This document shows, piece after piece, positions 51,347 through 61,021 of a DNA stretch of 64,000 bases (position 1 is its first letter; the number at the start of each line of letters is the position of its first letter). Below the pieces are notes generated by a model. The model made no database searches and was not told the DNA's origin. It saw only the letters and a list, made by a program, of their open reading frames with translations. The position numbers and the translations under genes are program-made. The stretch lies in NCBI RefSeq assembly GCF_037201805.1, contig NZ_CP147404.1, forward strand, positions 3,268,501 through 3,332,500, given 5' to 3'. This stretch comes from Bacillus sp. FJAT-52991 (GTDB lineage: Bacteria; Bacillota; Bacilli; Bacillales; Domibacillaceae).

Positions 51347-51396
51347 AAAAAGCGCCAAGCCCCCTCAATCATTTAAGGGAAGCTTGGCGCTTTTTT
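51347..51396. terminator. Bidirectional intrinsic terminator
   Basis: AAAAGCGCCAAGC / GCTTGGCGCTTTTTT with a 21-nt loop, between the convergent chemoreceptor and SLH genes. Confidence 0.85.
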
Positions 51397-51398
51397 CA

Positions 51399-51432
51399 TT
51401 CGACAAAAATCGGGTAGGTAGTGACAGGCACC
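51399..51432 (+). repeat. ~30-bp dispersed repeat, copy 8 of 9
   Basis: TTCGACAAAAATCGGGTAGG, then TAGTGACAGGCACC; it carries a 4-bp insertion. It lies 3 bp after the minus-strand SLH gene stop. Confidence 0.75.
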
Positions 51433-51435
51433 CTC

Positions 51436-52656
51436 TTATTCCTTTATGGATGCGTCTGTCGGGTTAATTTCAGTCACGTATTCATCTAGGTTTGTTTTAA
51501 TTAAGAACTTATAGTAGCCTTTATTTGTTCCTTCGTGTTTGATTGACTTGACATACTCACGTTTGTTCTCCCAATTCCATGGATCTTCAATCACTGATTT
51601 CAAATAGTGTTCCGCTTGTTTTACTGTTAATTTAAATGGTGCTTCTTTAATAGAATACTCTTCCCAGTCTTTGATTTTCCACTTGCCATTGGTATTCACT
51701 ACAGTCCAAACGGCTGTATAAGCTTCATCCATTCCATGTGGGTAACGTACTTTCACCTTGATCTTCTGGTTACTGCGTTCCATAATCTCATACGGAAGCC
51801 CCGTATCATACACCTCATTATACATGATCCAATCGCATTCCGTGCATGAGTTATTATAGTATTCTTTCATAAAGCCATCCACAATGGCTGTTTCAGCATA
51901 AGGAAGCAATTCTGCTCGAACTTTTGAGAATGGTGGCCTCTTAGCTGAAACATTCTTATAATACCCAACAACCATATCGGCTTTGTTCTGTACTTCCCTA
52001 ATTAAATTAAAGATTTCCTCATCATTATATTGGCTTACTGACTTTTTCTGATGAGCACGATATAAGAATAAAGCCATTTGCTGACGTGTTAATTTATCAT
52101 TTGGTGAGAAAGTAGTAGCCGTTGTCCCAGTTGTCACACCGTTACGGACTAACGCATCAATATAAGGAGTCGCCCAATGTCCTTTAGGTACATCTTTAAA
52201 TGGAGTGACGGCATTTGCATTCGTTTTATAGTTGAAGCTTAACGAAATCATCTTCGCCATTTGCGCTCGCGTTAATACTTCATTCGGCTTGACCATACCA
52301 TTCGAATAGCCAGAAATAATCCCTCGCTCTGCCAAAGCCGCAATGGAGTCATAGCGAACGTTGTCTTTTGTTACATCACGAAATCCAGGATGATCACTTT
52401 CTAACTCTAATCCAAGCATCGCAGTGATCATATCAGCTGCATCCGCACGCGTCACCAATTTATTAGGCGCTACCTTGAATGAATTCTCATCTTCTGATAC
52501 AAGTACCCCTTTTGCCGTCAAACTCCAAATCGGCTCGTAAAAACGATTGTTCGACTTGATGTCTGTAAACGGCTCAGCAGCTGCTTGCGCTTGATTCATA
52601 GGTACCGCTGTGCAAAAAAGTAAAACTGATAAAATAAAAATAATTGCCTTTTTCAA
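51436..52656 (-). CDS. Secreted SLH-domain surface protein
   Basis: 406 residues: a signal peptide (KKAIIFILSVLLFCTAVPMN, cleavage near AQA), three SLH repeats over ~30-210 (FTDIKSNNRFYEPIWSL; FRDVTKDNVRYDSIAAL; FKDVPKGHWATPYIDAL) and a ~190-residue C-terminal part. That part has an NTF2-like segment (MVGYYKNVSAKRPPFSKVRA ... AVWTVVNTNGKWKIKDWEEY) and a pair of cysteines (NNSCTECDW). It probably sits on the wall. Function unknown. Confidence 0.88.
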   Translation of the reverse strand: MKKAIIFILSVLLFCTAVPMNQAQAAAEPFTDIKSNNRFYEPIWSLTAKGVLVSEDENSFKVAPNKLVTRADAADMITAMLGLELESDHPGFRDVTKDNVRYDSIAALAERGIISGYSNGMVKPNEVLTRAQMAKMISLSFNYKTNANAVTPFKDVPKGHWATPYIDALVRNGVTTGTTATTFSPNDKLTRQQMALFLYRAHQKKSVSQYNDEEIFNLIREVQNKADMVVGYYKNVSAKRPPFSKVRAELLPYAETAIVDGFMKEYYNNSCTECDWIMYNEVYDTGLPYEIMERSNQKIKVKVRYPHGMDEAYTAVWTVVNTNGKWKIKDWEEYSIKEAPFKLTVKQAEHYLKSVIEDPWNWENKREYVKSIKHEGTNKGYYKFLIKTNLDEYVTEINPTDASIKE

Positions 52657-52839
52657 TCTTACCCCTCCAAATATCTTTTTATCAAACTAATAAAAAAAGT
52701 CCAACAAGAACATTATACTCATTTGATTGTAATATACTATCCTTCTCTTCAATTTTTATGGAAAAAAATTAAAAATATACCATGATTCTAATCTTCTATT
52801 CTACTAGTCAGCAATCGATCACCTCTAGAAAACAAAAAG

Positions 52840-52873
52840 AAAAGCCCTGCAGGCATGTCTCCGCAGAACTTTT
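52840..52873 (-). terminator. Intrinsic terminator of the nuclease gene
   Basis: On the minus strand AAAAGTTCTGC pairs with GCAGGGCTTTT (two mismatches) and is followed by CTTTTTG. It lies ~90 bp after the nuclease stop. Confidence 0.6.
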
Positions 52874-52931
52874 CGAAAAACACATATCTAACTTCTAATT
52901 GCTTTCTTCTTAAACAGTAACTTCTTCACCA

Positions 52932-52961
52932 TTCGACAAAAACCGAGGAGTGACAGGCACC
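52932..52961 (+). repeat. ~30-bp dispersed repeat, copy 9 of 9
   Basis: TTCGACAAAAACCGAGGAG then TGACAGGCACC, the copy closest to the family consensus. Its last base is part of the TAG stop codon of the nuclease gene. Confidence 0.85.
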
Positions 52962-55900
52962 TACCAGATCATTTCTGCCCATTCTGGATGATCAATGAAT
53001 GGGTTGCGGTTGCCTTGCCATTTTTGTATGACGTTGTTGCGGTTTTTCTCGAAGTTGTCGACCGGGTCTTGTTCGTGCCATTCTAATAGGACGGATTCTT
53101 TGCCATGGTACGGATTCTTTCCGTTATTGAGTTTCTCATTTAACTCCAAGTCGACACGATCTCCGTTTTCATAGCGTACAGTCATGTAAAAAAGCATTCT
53201 GGCAACATCGCCTTTCACACGATCAGGTGGCTCCCATGAATTAGCTGTTTTGAAGCAGCCATCACAATTCTTAACAGGACTTCCACCATTGTCAAAGTCT
53301 AAACTTCCTCTCGTGCTATTGATCGTTACATCTGTCGGACGCAAGTGGTGGATGTCTGTACCAGGGCCTCTGCTTGTTCCGAAATCGCCATGTGATTTTG
53401 CCCAAACATGCTCTCGATTCCAATCTCCCACATCTCCACCAGCTGCACTTTTCGGACGAGATTTCCCAGAGTAAAGCAAAATTACATTGTTCGGATTAGC
53501 AGGATCTTCATCGGTTTCTTTCAGTGCTTCCCATACTTGATCATAAGAAAGCTGCGTATGGTCATCGATAATTTCATGTAGGGATGCTTTCAATTCGCTT
53601 CCTGTTTTTCCATAGGCATCTTTATAATAATCATCAACCGGTGTTTCTTCTCCTTTTACCGTAACGCCAAATCTCGCCGTTTCGCTAGCCTTTCCATCTG
53701 TAGCAGTGACCGCAACCATATGGGTTCCTTCTTCAAGTGCTAATGTAAGAGTAGCTGTTTTCGGATCAATACTCCCTTTCGTCGATGTGAATGTTAATGG
53801 ATCATTATCAGGGTCAGAAAAATAATCGGATAATGGCAGGGAAATCGTTTCTCCTACTTTTACCGTCTGATTCTCAAAATCCTTTTTTAACACAGGAGCT
53901 TTGTTTTCTTCTGGCAAAGAAGGAGAGCCGATTGGCTCTCCTTTTGAATCTGTGAATTTAATAGAATCAGGTGTGGCGCCATTCTCGTATTTAATATTTT
54001 TGATGTTTTCAGCACCTCTGATTTCTTTGACATTCGTTCCATCAATGATGACTTCACTTACTTCGGCACCTTTGAAATCAATAATGGCACCTTCATTTTT
54101 CGGTTTGATCGTTACTTTTGTCGTTTTCAGGCCGGCACCTTTAAGTTCGGCATAAGCACTTGTTAAGTAAATACCTTCAGTAATAACGGATGATTCATCA
54201 AGATCAATACCAACGCTTGGTGATTGAATAGTAAGCTTTTTCGTTTTAAAGTTTTTTAAGTTGTAAACTTTTTCAGGAGTGATCGGAGCAACTTCTCCAT
54301 CATCGGCCAAACCAACTTGAACTAATAATGGATCATGGTCACTTGCACGACCTGCCATATCTGTAAAATCAGCATTGACATGAAGAATATCCACTTCTGT
54401 TTGATCGACTAAGTTATTTGATACTAAAATATGGTCTAATACTTGAGAGTTTCCTTGATATACATATGTGTAACGATCAGACTCTTCCACTTTATTGATC
54501 ATATTTGTCATATGTTCGCCTTCGTGGATTTTTAACGCTTCAGTGAATTGGAAGTCATTAAAGTCGCCAAGAGAGACAATGTTTGCATTTGGATTTTCTG
54601 TTTTCACATCTTTAATAAAGTCGGATACGACAGTAGCAATTTGCTTACGTTGTACTTCACTTCCGTAAACAGGCGGCTGTTGTGAACCGAATAACGGCGT
54701 ATCTCCATTTTTTGAGTTCCAGTGGTTGGCAATAACAATGACACTTTCCCCTTGGAAATCAAATTGAGCAGCTAATGGTTTACGACTACTATTAAATGCC
54801 GAGTTTGTTGGATCAATACGACCAGGGTTATGCGTTAACTTTCCATCTTTATAATCAACCGCAGTTGTTGCATTTCCAGCTGGCATACCTTCCGTCAATG
54901 ATACGCGCTCAGGATTGTATAAGAATCCCACACGGATATTCGCTCCTGGTTGACCACCATCTTGGTCGTTCTCTGGATCAATATTGACATACTTATATTC
55001 TGGTCCGCCTGCTTTTTTAATCTCAGTGATCAATCGTTGATAACTTTGGTCTGCCTTTGAATCACCAGCATCAGGACCATTGTTATCTTGCACTTCTGTC
55101 ACACCGACAATATCAGGGCTTTTCATATCATTGGCAATCGCTCTTGCTAATTTTTGTGCTTTATCATCTGTTGTCGTTTTTGAATTATTTGAGAAATTCT
55201 CTAAGTTATAAGAAGCGATAGTTAGTTTCTCATCATCTTTCACAATCTTTGTTTGCTCTGGTTTTGCCTCGCCTTTTACATGAGCCGCTTTCATCTCATC
55301 TAAGGAAACGTAAATTTTGTAGTTTTGAAATGAATAGCCGACAACGCCTGTGATCGGCCCTTTAAATTTATCGCCTGTTGCGACTTCAAAGTCACGTGCT
55401 TGACTGTTCGGCTCTAAACGGAATTGGATACGATCTGCATTTTGTTTATCTTTTTCTAAGAGAACTCCACCATGTAGCGAGTTTGTTTGCTTACTTTCAA
55501 GAACAGTGACAAGATCCCCATGTTCTTGTGGAGCTACAGCTTTTACATTACCCACTTCTATACGCATACCTTCTAAGCTTTCCCAGAAGTCAATCGCATC
55601 TACATTAGGGTTAAATTCAGCTAAATGATCGCTATCAACATGTTGATTTGGCAGGTTCTTTTCGTCAATGACGATTGGTTTTGGTAAGTCTACACCTGAT
55701 TGGATGACTTCCACATTCCCACCTTGATCATTACGAACATTGATTTGTGTTGTTTTCATATCTGTTTTTTGACGATCAGGGAATCCATCAATCGCATACT
55801 CACTCACTTTACCAGTGACGGAAACTAGATCGCCCACCTTGATCGGCCAAGCATTTTTGCCGCTATAAAGGATCATTCCTTCAGATGTTTTTGGATCATT

Positions 55901-57712
55901 GTCTACTTTTTCATCTGGTGTTTGGATGTGGTAATAAGTAGAACCGCCTAAAACAAATGAATAAGTGACAATCCCTTCAATATTCTGAACTGTCTGTCCA
56001 TCAAATGATGATTGATGACTAGCTCCTTGAATATCATGAATTTGGAGACTATCTGTAACTTTATAGTCAAACGTTTTTACTTCGCTGTACTTCCCGTCGG
56101 CTGCCTTTACAACAGCTTTAAGCGTAGTGTCAGCTGTAATTTCGATTGGTGCTTCGTATTTCACACCCTTTTCGATTGGGTCTGTCCCATCTACTGTGTA
56201 TAAAATATCAGCATTAGGCGTATTTGTAGATAAATTAACCGTTGTACCACCTACAAATGTTCCGCTACCCGGATTAGCAAAAACTGGTTGAACAACTGAG
56301 CTATCTGCTACGATATCTTGTTGTGAGCGCGGGATGATTTGGTACGTATCTTTAAATTGCGAAACAATTCCTGTAATGGAATCATATTTTGTATTTGCCG
56401 CTAGACCCAAATTGCCGTTTTCATCACGAATCGTCACCGTTTCCCCGTCTACTGTACCTGAGTAGTTACCTGAACCAAGGTCAGCCGTAATAGTCACGTT
56501 TTTAATTTTTGCTAATTTGGACTCATTCTCTTCTTTGACTTCACTAGCTGTAATTTCTAAAGGCTCGGGAACACCTACATTGTCACCTTTTGTCTCGATA
56601 GTAGCTGGCTCCATTTGCAACAGACTATTATACTCTTTCAACGTCCCTTTCAACGTTACTTCATCGCCAAGTTCAACATTTAGTGACGTTGGACGAACAG
56701 CAATCGCTCCTGTTTCATCTTGCATATGAATCGTGTTTTTTAGCTTAGCTGTTACAACACCTTTGACAACTACTTCCTGACCTTGAGCTTTTGTGCGTGC
56801 ATCTGCGATTGACATCACTTGAACAGGATCTGCTGCTGCAACTTGTTCAGTCGCCTTACTAGTCGCCGTAGAGCTATTATCTCCACTAATAACTACCTGA
56901 ATAAATTTCCTTTCTTGAGCTGCCGTTAATGGTAAGGTTGCTTTTGTAGCACCTTCAATATCTGTGTAAGTGCCATCAGCTGCATCAGCCACTTGCCATT
57001 GGTACTTTACATTCGTTGCTCCTTCATTGGCTGCTGCAGTTAACTTTTCCCCTACTTTGGCTGTTCCTGTGATTGTAGCGGATGTTACGTCTACCGGTTC
57101 AGTTGGTTCTGGCGGTGTTGAGCCGTCCATTTCATGAGAGCCTAAATTAGAAACATCATCTTTAGTGGAACTATTCCACTCAGTAGCTACAAATGCGTCC
57201 TCAATATTTGTATCACCGGATATGACGGAGCTTTTACGGACGAGTGTAACGTCTGCACCAAAATTATTTTTTGATCCGTTAGCCTGCCCAATAGAGTCTA
57301 CAACGGCTCCATCCTTTCTTAAAACAACTGGATCATCTCCATTAAAATTAACGACTGTAGAATTTTCTAGATCCCCCTGCTTCTTTATTTCTGGTGCTGC
57401 ATCCTTATGATAGATCACATACGTATCATTACTTTCTAATGTTCCAGTTAAATTCACCTTATTAGTTGCAGTAGTAGCTCCATTTGAGTGCATTTCAAGT
57501 GTATAGGTACTTAAATCAATTTCTTTCCCTGTCCCATTGTAAAGTTCAATCGCCTTGTTAAAGCTGCTTCCTTCAATATACTCCGAAATAATCAAGTCAG
57601 TGGCGGTTGTTGCAGCCTTTGCTGTTAATGGAAAAGCAGGTACTAGCAAACTTGTAGCTAAAGTGGCTGATAAAACGCTATTGAGCGTTTTTTTCCATTT
57701 CTTCTTGCTCAT
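52961..57712 (-). CDS. Secreted multidomain bifunctional nuclease (EEP plus endonuclease I)
   Basis: 1583 residues. Order: signal peptide (1-33); lamin-tail domain (~35-200); Ig-like (~205-295); OB-fold of YhcR type (~297-465); chitobiase C-terminal-like repeat (~465-550); a second OB-like region (~560-810); endonuclease/exonuclease/phosphatase domain (~830-1135) with IASYNLENF, VGVTEVQDN, ANHWNSKNG, SLGDFNDF and SDHDPLLVQV; cadherin-like domain (~1275-1355); endonuclease I domain (~1361-1583) with DWNREHVWAKSHGDFG and DIHHLRPTD. Both nuclease sites look intact. No SLH repeat or sortase motif is present, so it is secreted or held otherwise. It lies between two SLH-anchored 5'-nucleotidases, which fits stepwise breakdown of extracellular DNA or RNA. 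Confidence 0.9.
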   Translation of the reverse strand: MSKKKWKKTLNSVLSATLATSLLVPAFPLTAKAATTATDLIISEYIEGSSFNKAIELYNGTGKEIDLSTYTLEMHSNGATTATNKVNLTGTLESNDTYVIYHKDAAPEIKKQGDLENSTVVNFNGDDPVVLRKDGAVVDSIGQANGSKNNFGADVTLVRKSSVISGDTNIEDAFVATEWNSSTKDDVSNLGSHEMDGSTPPEPTEPVDVTSATITGTAKVGEKLTAAANEGATNVKYQWQVADAADGTYTDIEGATKATLPLTAAQERKFIQVVISGDNSSTATSKATEQVAAADPVQVMSIADARTKAQGQEVVVKGVVTAKLKNTIHMQDETGAIAVRPTSLNVELGDEVTLKGTLKEYNSLLQMEPATIETKGDNVGVPEPLEITASEVKEENESKLAKIKNVTITADLGSGNYSGTVDGETVTIRDENGNLGLAANTKYDSITGIVSQFKDTYQIIPRSQQDIVADSSVVQPVFANPGSGTFVGGTTVNLSTNTPNADILYTVDGTDPIEKGVKYEAPIEITADTTLKAVVKAADGKYSEVKTFDYKVTDSLQIHDIQGASHQSSFDGQTVQNIEGIVTYSFVLGGSTYYHIQTPDEKVDNDPKTSEGMILYSGKNAWPIKVGDLVSVTGKVSEYAIDGFPDRQKTDMKTTQINVRNDQGGNVEVIQSGVDLPKPIVIDEKNLPNQHVDSDHLAEFNPNVDAIDFWESLEGMRIEVGNVKAVAPQEHGDLVTVLESKQTNSLHGGVLLEKDKQNADRIQFRLEPNSQARDFEVATGDKFKGPITGVVGYSFQNYKIYVSLDEMKAAHVKGEAKPEQTKIVKDDEKLTIASYNLENFSNNSKTTTDDKAQKLARAIANDMKSPDIVGVTEVQDNNGPDAGDSKADQSYQRLITEIKKAGGPEYKYVNIDPENDQDGGQPGANIRVGFLYNPERVSLTEGMPAGNATTAVDYKDGKLTHNPGRIDPTNSAFNSSRKPLAAQFDFQGESVIVIANHWNSKNGDTPLFGSQQPPVYGSEVQRKQIATVVSDFIKDVKTENPNANIVSLGDFNDFQFTEALKIHEGEHMTNMINKVEESDRYTYVYQGNSQVLDHILVSNNLVDQTEVDILHVNADFTDMAGRASDHDPLLVQVGLADDGEVAPITPEKVYNLKNFKTKKLTIQSPSVGIDLDESSVITEGIYLTSAYAELKGAGLKTTKVTIKPKNEGAIIDFKGAEVSEVIIDGTNVKEIRGAENIKNIKYENGATPDSIKFTDSKGEPIGSPSLPEENKAPVLKKDFENQTVKVGETISLPLSDYFSDPDNDPLTFTSTKGSIDPKTATLTLALEEGTHMVAVTATDGKASETARFGVTVKGEETPVDDYYKDAYGKTGSELKASLHEIIDDHTQLSYDQVWEALKETDEDPANPNNVILLYSGKSRPKSAAGGDVGDWNREHVWAKSHGDFGTSRGPGTDIHHLRPTDVTINSTRGSLDFDNGGSPVKNCDGCFKTANSWEPPDRVKGDVARMLFYMTVRYENGDRVDLELNEKLNNGKNPYHGKESVLLEWHEQDPVDNFEKNRNNVIQKWQGNRNPFIDHPEWAEMIW

Positions 57713-57767
57713 GAATGATAATCTCCTCTTTTTATTGAATTTTTTATATGACTATTCCAGTAAAACT

Positions 57768-57802
57768 GCAAAGCCCTCTGCTTATGCAGCGGAAGACTTT
57801 GC
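57768..57802 (-). terminator. Imperfect hairpin after 5'-nucleotidase 2
   Basis: GCAAAG...CTGC on the minus strand pairs imperfectly with GCAG...CTTTGC around ATAA, with a weak TTTT tail. It may only partly stop transcription into the nuclease gene. Confidence 0.5.
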
Positions 57803-57810
57803 TTATCAAG

Positions 57811-60549
57811 TTATAGAATCGTTTCTCCATCTACCGTGATATTACTTAGTAGACTCGTAGTGTCTCCTGTAACAGCAGAAAGGTCTAAATTTCCTTGTAC
57901 TTTAATGTTGGAAATATCGATCGTGTCGTTCAATGTTCCAATTAAGATTAAATCACCTTTAATTTCTGCATTTGCTAACTTGGAAACATTTGTAATATCA
58001 ACAATAATGCTACCTTCATGTACTTTCGGTGCATCAGGTGTACCACTAAAATCTTCAGGAGCAACTTCTACTGGTCCAGACTTAGCTACATCAACAATAC
58101 GTCCTTCAATTTTGGGGTCAACAGTTCCTAAGCTCGTCACATGATCTCTAAGATTCTCCCAATCGGATAAACCAAGATCCGTTACGCGACCTTCTTCATA
58201 AACTTTCTTGAAGACATCATAGCCGTCTCCACCTTTTGCTGTGAAAGCATTTGTCGCCACTGTGTACGTTTCTGCATCTTGAATTTCTTCATAAGTACCA
58301 TCTGATTTTTTATAAGAAATAGAGACGACACGCTCGCCTGCTGGTTTAGAAGAGTCATATTTTACCTTTGCTCCTGATACGTGTAAGAAACCGCCATTTT
58401 CAATTGGATACGTTTTCACACTTGTTTCAAATGCTTCTTTTAACTCAGCCCCTGTCACTTCCATAGTTGTCAATGTGTTGCCAAATGGAAGAACATTAAT
58501 CACTTCACCCACTGTGATCGGTCCTTGATCAATAGATGTACGAATACCGCCACCGTTTTGAAGTGCCATCACGACTTTTGGGTTGTACTCTTTCGCTTTT
58601 GCAAGCATGCCGTCTGTAATTAGGTTACCCAATTCAGTTTCATTTTTACGTACACTTGGCTTTGTATTATCGCCACCCGTACGTGGATTTTCTAAAGCTT
58701 TTGCCGCTGTTGCTCCAGTCGGTGTGTTTTTGAGTTCATCGATTTTGGCTGTGTATGGTGCTAATACTGCCTTCGCTTCTTCATCTTCTTTTTGATCTTT
58801 AATTTCGATCAACTGACCGGCTTGTCCAACCACTTTTCCGTTCTTATCGAATTCCACATCTAATGTCCCTAAAAATTTATTGTATTGATCGGCCTGAACA
58901 ATAACTGTTGGATCTTTTGCTTTGCCCGTTTCATCTTTGTTCACTACAGTCGGTTCACTTAATTTTGTATGACTATGTCCACCGACAATCACATCGATGC
59001 CGTCTACTTGAGTAGCTAACGTCAAATCATTATCGACTGCTTCATTGTCATCATAGCCAATATGAGAAACGGCTACGATTTTGTTGACACCCATGTCTTC
59101 AAATGCTTTCACTGCTTTTTCTGCTTCTGCAAGATAGTCCTCAAATTCTACCTTTTCAGGACTTGAAATATCCTTTGTATCTTGCGTCGTCAACCCGAAA
59201 AACCCAACCTTTTGACCATCCACTTCTTTAACGATGCCGTTGTAGATTTTTCCGTCTTCAGGTTTACTAGAAATCGTATCGCTGAATAATCCTTTCAATT
59301 TGTCATCCTTAGAGAAATCGACATTGGAGCTAACAAACGGGAACTTAGCCCCTTCGATAAAGTCTGCTAATGCTTGATGGCCTTCAGGACTAGAACCTAA
59401 ATCAAATTCATGGTTACCAAACGTCATCACATCGTAGCCCATCAAATTCATCAATTCGAGATCTGCTTTTCCTTTAAATTCATTGAAATATAGCGTTCCA
59501 GAGAAAGCATCACCCGCATCCACTAAAAGTGCATTCGGTTTTTGAGCACGTACTTCTTTAATCGCTGTCATTTTTTTAGGTGCATTTTCGAGATTGGCAT
59601 GCGTATCGTTCGTATGCATTAACGACAATGTAAAATTTGGGTCAGGGGTTGGATTTGGATTTGGAGGATAAACAATGTCTTCATCCTTTATTGTAAAAGG
59701 AACTTCTTGTGATACACCATTAAGCGTTACTTTCATCGTGTATGTTCCCGCAGAAAGCCCTGTGAATTCAGCTGTTGCTTTTCCATCAACTACTTTTACT
59801 TTTTTCGTTGCCGTCGTTTGACCATTGTGAAGTACTTCTATTGTTGCTTCAGCATTTTCTGGTGCATTCTCAAATGAAACAGTCACTTTAGCTGTTCCGG
59901 CAGATGGAGTAGTTACTTCTGGCTTATTTACAATAACTTCTTTATCTTTTTCAATCTTTGAAAGCTTATATAAGAAAATCGCGTATTCACCGCGTTTAAT
60001 ATCGTCCGTTGTACCAAAAGAAGTGGCTGTTTTACCAGACGTGATGCCATGTTTCACAAGCGCACTAACGGCATCCTGATAACGAGAAGGAACGTCTGTA
60101 AAAGGAAGTTTCTTATCGTCTCCTTTTAAATCATACGCTTCCGCTAGCATGAGAGCTGCTTCGCCGCGGGTAATGTTTTGATCGGGAGCAAATTTCGTCT
60201 CTGTTTTTCCATCTACAATTCCCGCTTTCTTTAAAGCATTGACATAGCCTTTCGCACGGGCAGGTACATCTGTAAAACCAGCATCTTCTACATTTTCAAT
60301 GTCTAGCTTTAACGCCTTCGCTAGCATCACCGCAGCATCAACACGTTTAATAGAAAGAGATGTACCAAATTTTGTGTCCGTCATACCATCCGTGATTTTA
60401 TTGCTAACGAGGTAGTCAACTGCCTCTTTATAATTCTTAGATACGTCTGTAAAGGAAGCAGCCAACGCAGGTGTGATCGCCGTAGCTACAAGCGTAGCTG
60501 TTGCGGCAGAAGCGACAAATTTACGATGCGATTTTGATAGGTAACCCAT
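57811..60549 (-). CDS. SLH-anchored 5'-nucleotidase/metallophosphatase, paralogue 2
   Basis: 912 residues and clearly a paralogue of the protein at 47-49 kb: near-identical signal peptide (MGYLSKSHRKFVASAATATL), three SLH repeats, metallophosphatase (MHTNDTHAN, GNHEFD, GGHSHT) and 5'-nucleotidase domain (NLITDGMLAKA). It differs by a ~95-residue Ig-like insertion between the SLH repeats and the enzyme (~205-300: VTVSFENAPENAEATIEVLH) and a ~85-residue C-terminal extension (GSIIVDITNVSKLANAEIKG). The insertion could raise the enzyme further from the wall. GGAGG lies upstream of the ATG; PhoP-box-like repeats are ~210 bp upstream. Confidence 0.92.
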   Translation of the reverse strand: MGYLSKSHRKFVASAATATLVATAITPALAASFTDVSKNYKEAVDYLVSNKITDGMTDTKFGTSLSIKRVDAAVMLAKALKLDIENVEDAGFTDVPARAKGYVNALKKAGIVDGKTETKFAPDQNITRGEAALMLAEAYDLKGDDKKLPFTDVPSRYQDAVSALVKHGITSGKTATSFGTTDDIKRGEYAIFLYKLSKIEKDKEVIVNKPEVTTPSAGTAKVTVSFENAPENAEATIEVLHNGQTTATKKVKVVDGKATAEFTGLSAGTYTMKVTLNGVSQEVPFTIKDEDIVYPPNPNPTPDPNFTLSLMHTNDTHANLENAPKKMTAIKEVRAQKPNALLVDAGDAFSGTLYFNEFKGKADLELMNLMGYDVMTFGNHEFDLGSSPEGHQALADFIEGAKFPFVSSNVDFSKDDKLKGLFSDTISSKPEDGKIYNGIVKEVDGQKVGFFGLTTQDTKDISSPEKVEFEDYLAEAEKAVKAFEDMGVNKIVAVSHIGYDDNEAVDNDLTLATQVDGIDVIVGGHSHTKLSEPTVVNKDETGKAKDPTVIVQADQYNKFLGTLDVEFDKNGKVVGQAGQLIEIKDQKEDEEAKAVLAPYTAKIDELKNTPTGATAAKALENPRTGGDNTKPSVRKNETELGNLITDGMLAKAKEYNPKVVMALQNGGGIRTSIDQGPITVGEVINVLPFGNTLTTMEVTGAELKEAFETSVKTYPIENGGFLHVSGAKVKYDSSKPAGERVVSISYKKSDGTYEEIQDAETYTVATNAFTAKGGDGYDVFKKVYEEGRVTDLGLSDWENLRDHVTSLGTVDPKIEGRIVDVAKSGPVEVAPEDFSGTPDAPKVHEGSIIVDITNVSKLANAEIKGDLILIGTLNDTIDISNIKVQGNLDLSAVTGDTTSLLSNITVDGETIL

Positions 60550-60756
60550 ACACTCAATTCCTCCAATAATAAATAATAATATTTTAAAAGGGATTTTCTT
60601 TGGATAGATGTCCCCTCACAAAGCATGAGAAATTAAACTATCTAAAAAAACGATAGCTTATCACCATTTCTAATAAACTCCCAAAGAATCCATTACACAT
60701 ACATTAATTATATTTAAGTGGTAAACCACCCAGTTAAAAACATAACATACGCATCA

Positions 60757-60782
60757 TGTAAATGTTGTAAAACTATTGTAAA
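60757..60782 (-). promoter_or_regulatory. PhoP-box-like hexamer array before 5'-nucleotidase 2
   Basis: Three exact TTTACA hexamers on the minus strand (60777-60782, 60766-60771, 60757-60762) are spaced 11 and 9 bp. This is close to the PhoP-box rule and parallel to the array before the other 5'-nucleotidase. Confidence 0.55.
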
Positions 60783-60870
60783 TGATGGATTAGCAAGGAG
60801 GTGATCCCTAATATATATGGGTTTTTTCACTTGTTTTTGTTGGTTAATTACAGCAGTTGTCCGAACAACC

Positions 60871-60887
60871 TTTACAATTGATTTACA
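60871..60887 (+). promoter_or_regulatory. PhoP-box-like pair upstream of comK
   Basis: TTTACA, ATTGA, TTTACA on the plus strand with 11-bp spacing, ~135 bp upstream of comK. Only two units, so weak. Confidence 0.35.
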
Positions 60888-61021
60888 ATCAACACAAATA
60901 ACAATAAAGCGATAGTTTTTTGAATTTGAATAATTTTTACAATATTATAACAATTATGTCATGGTTATAAATAACTATCACTGATACAATAAGGGTGAAT
61001 TGATCAAAGGGGGTAGGAAAA

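Larger units (their letters stand above)
60550..61021. other. Divergent regulatory region between 5'-nucleotidase 2 and comK
   Basis: 472 bp with no supported gene. It holds TTTACA hexamer arrays on both strands (60757-60782 and 60871-60887) and very AT-rich sequence before comK. I did not find a clear AAAA-N5-TTTT ComK box. Confidence 0.5.
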
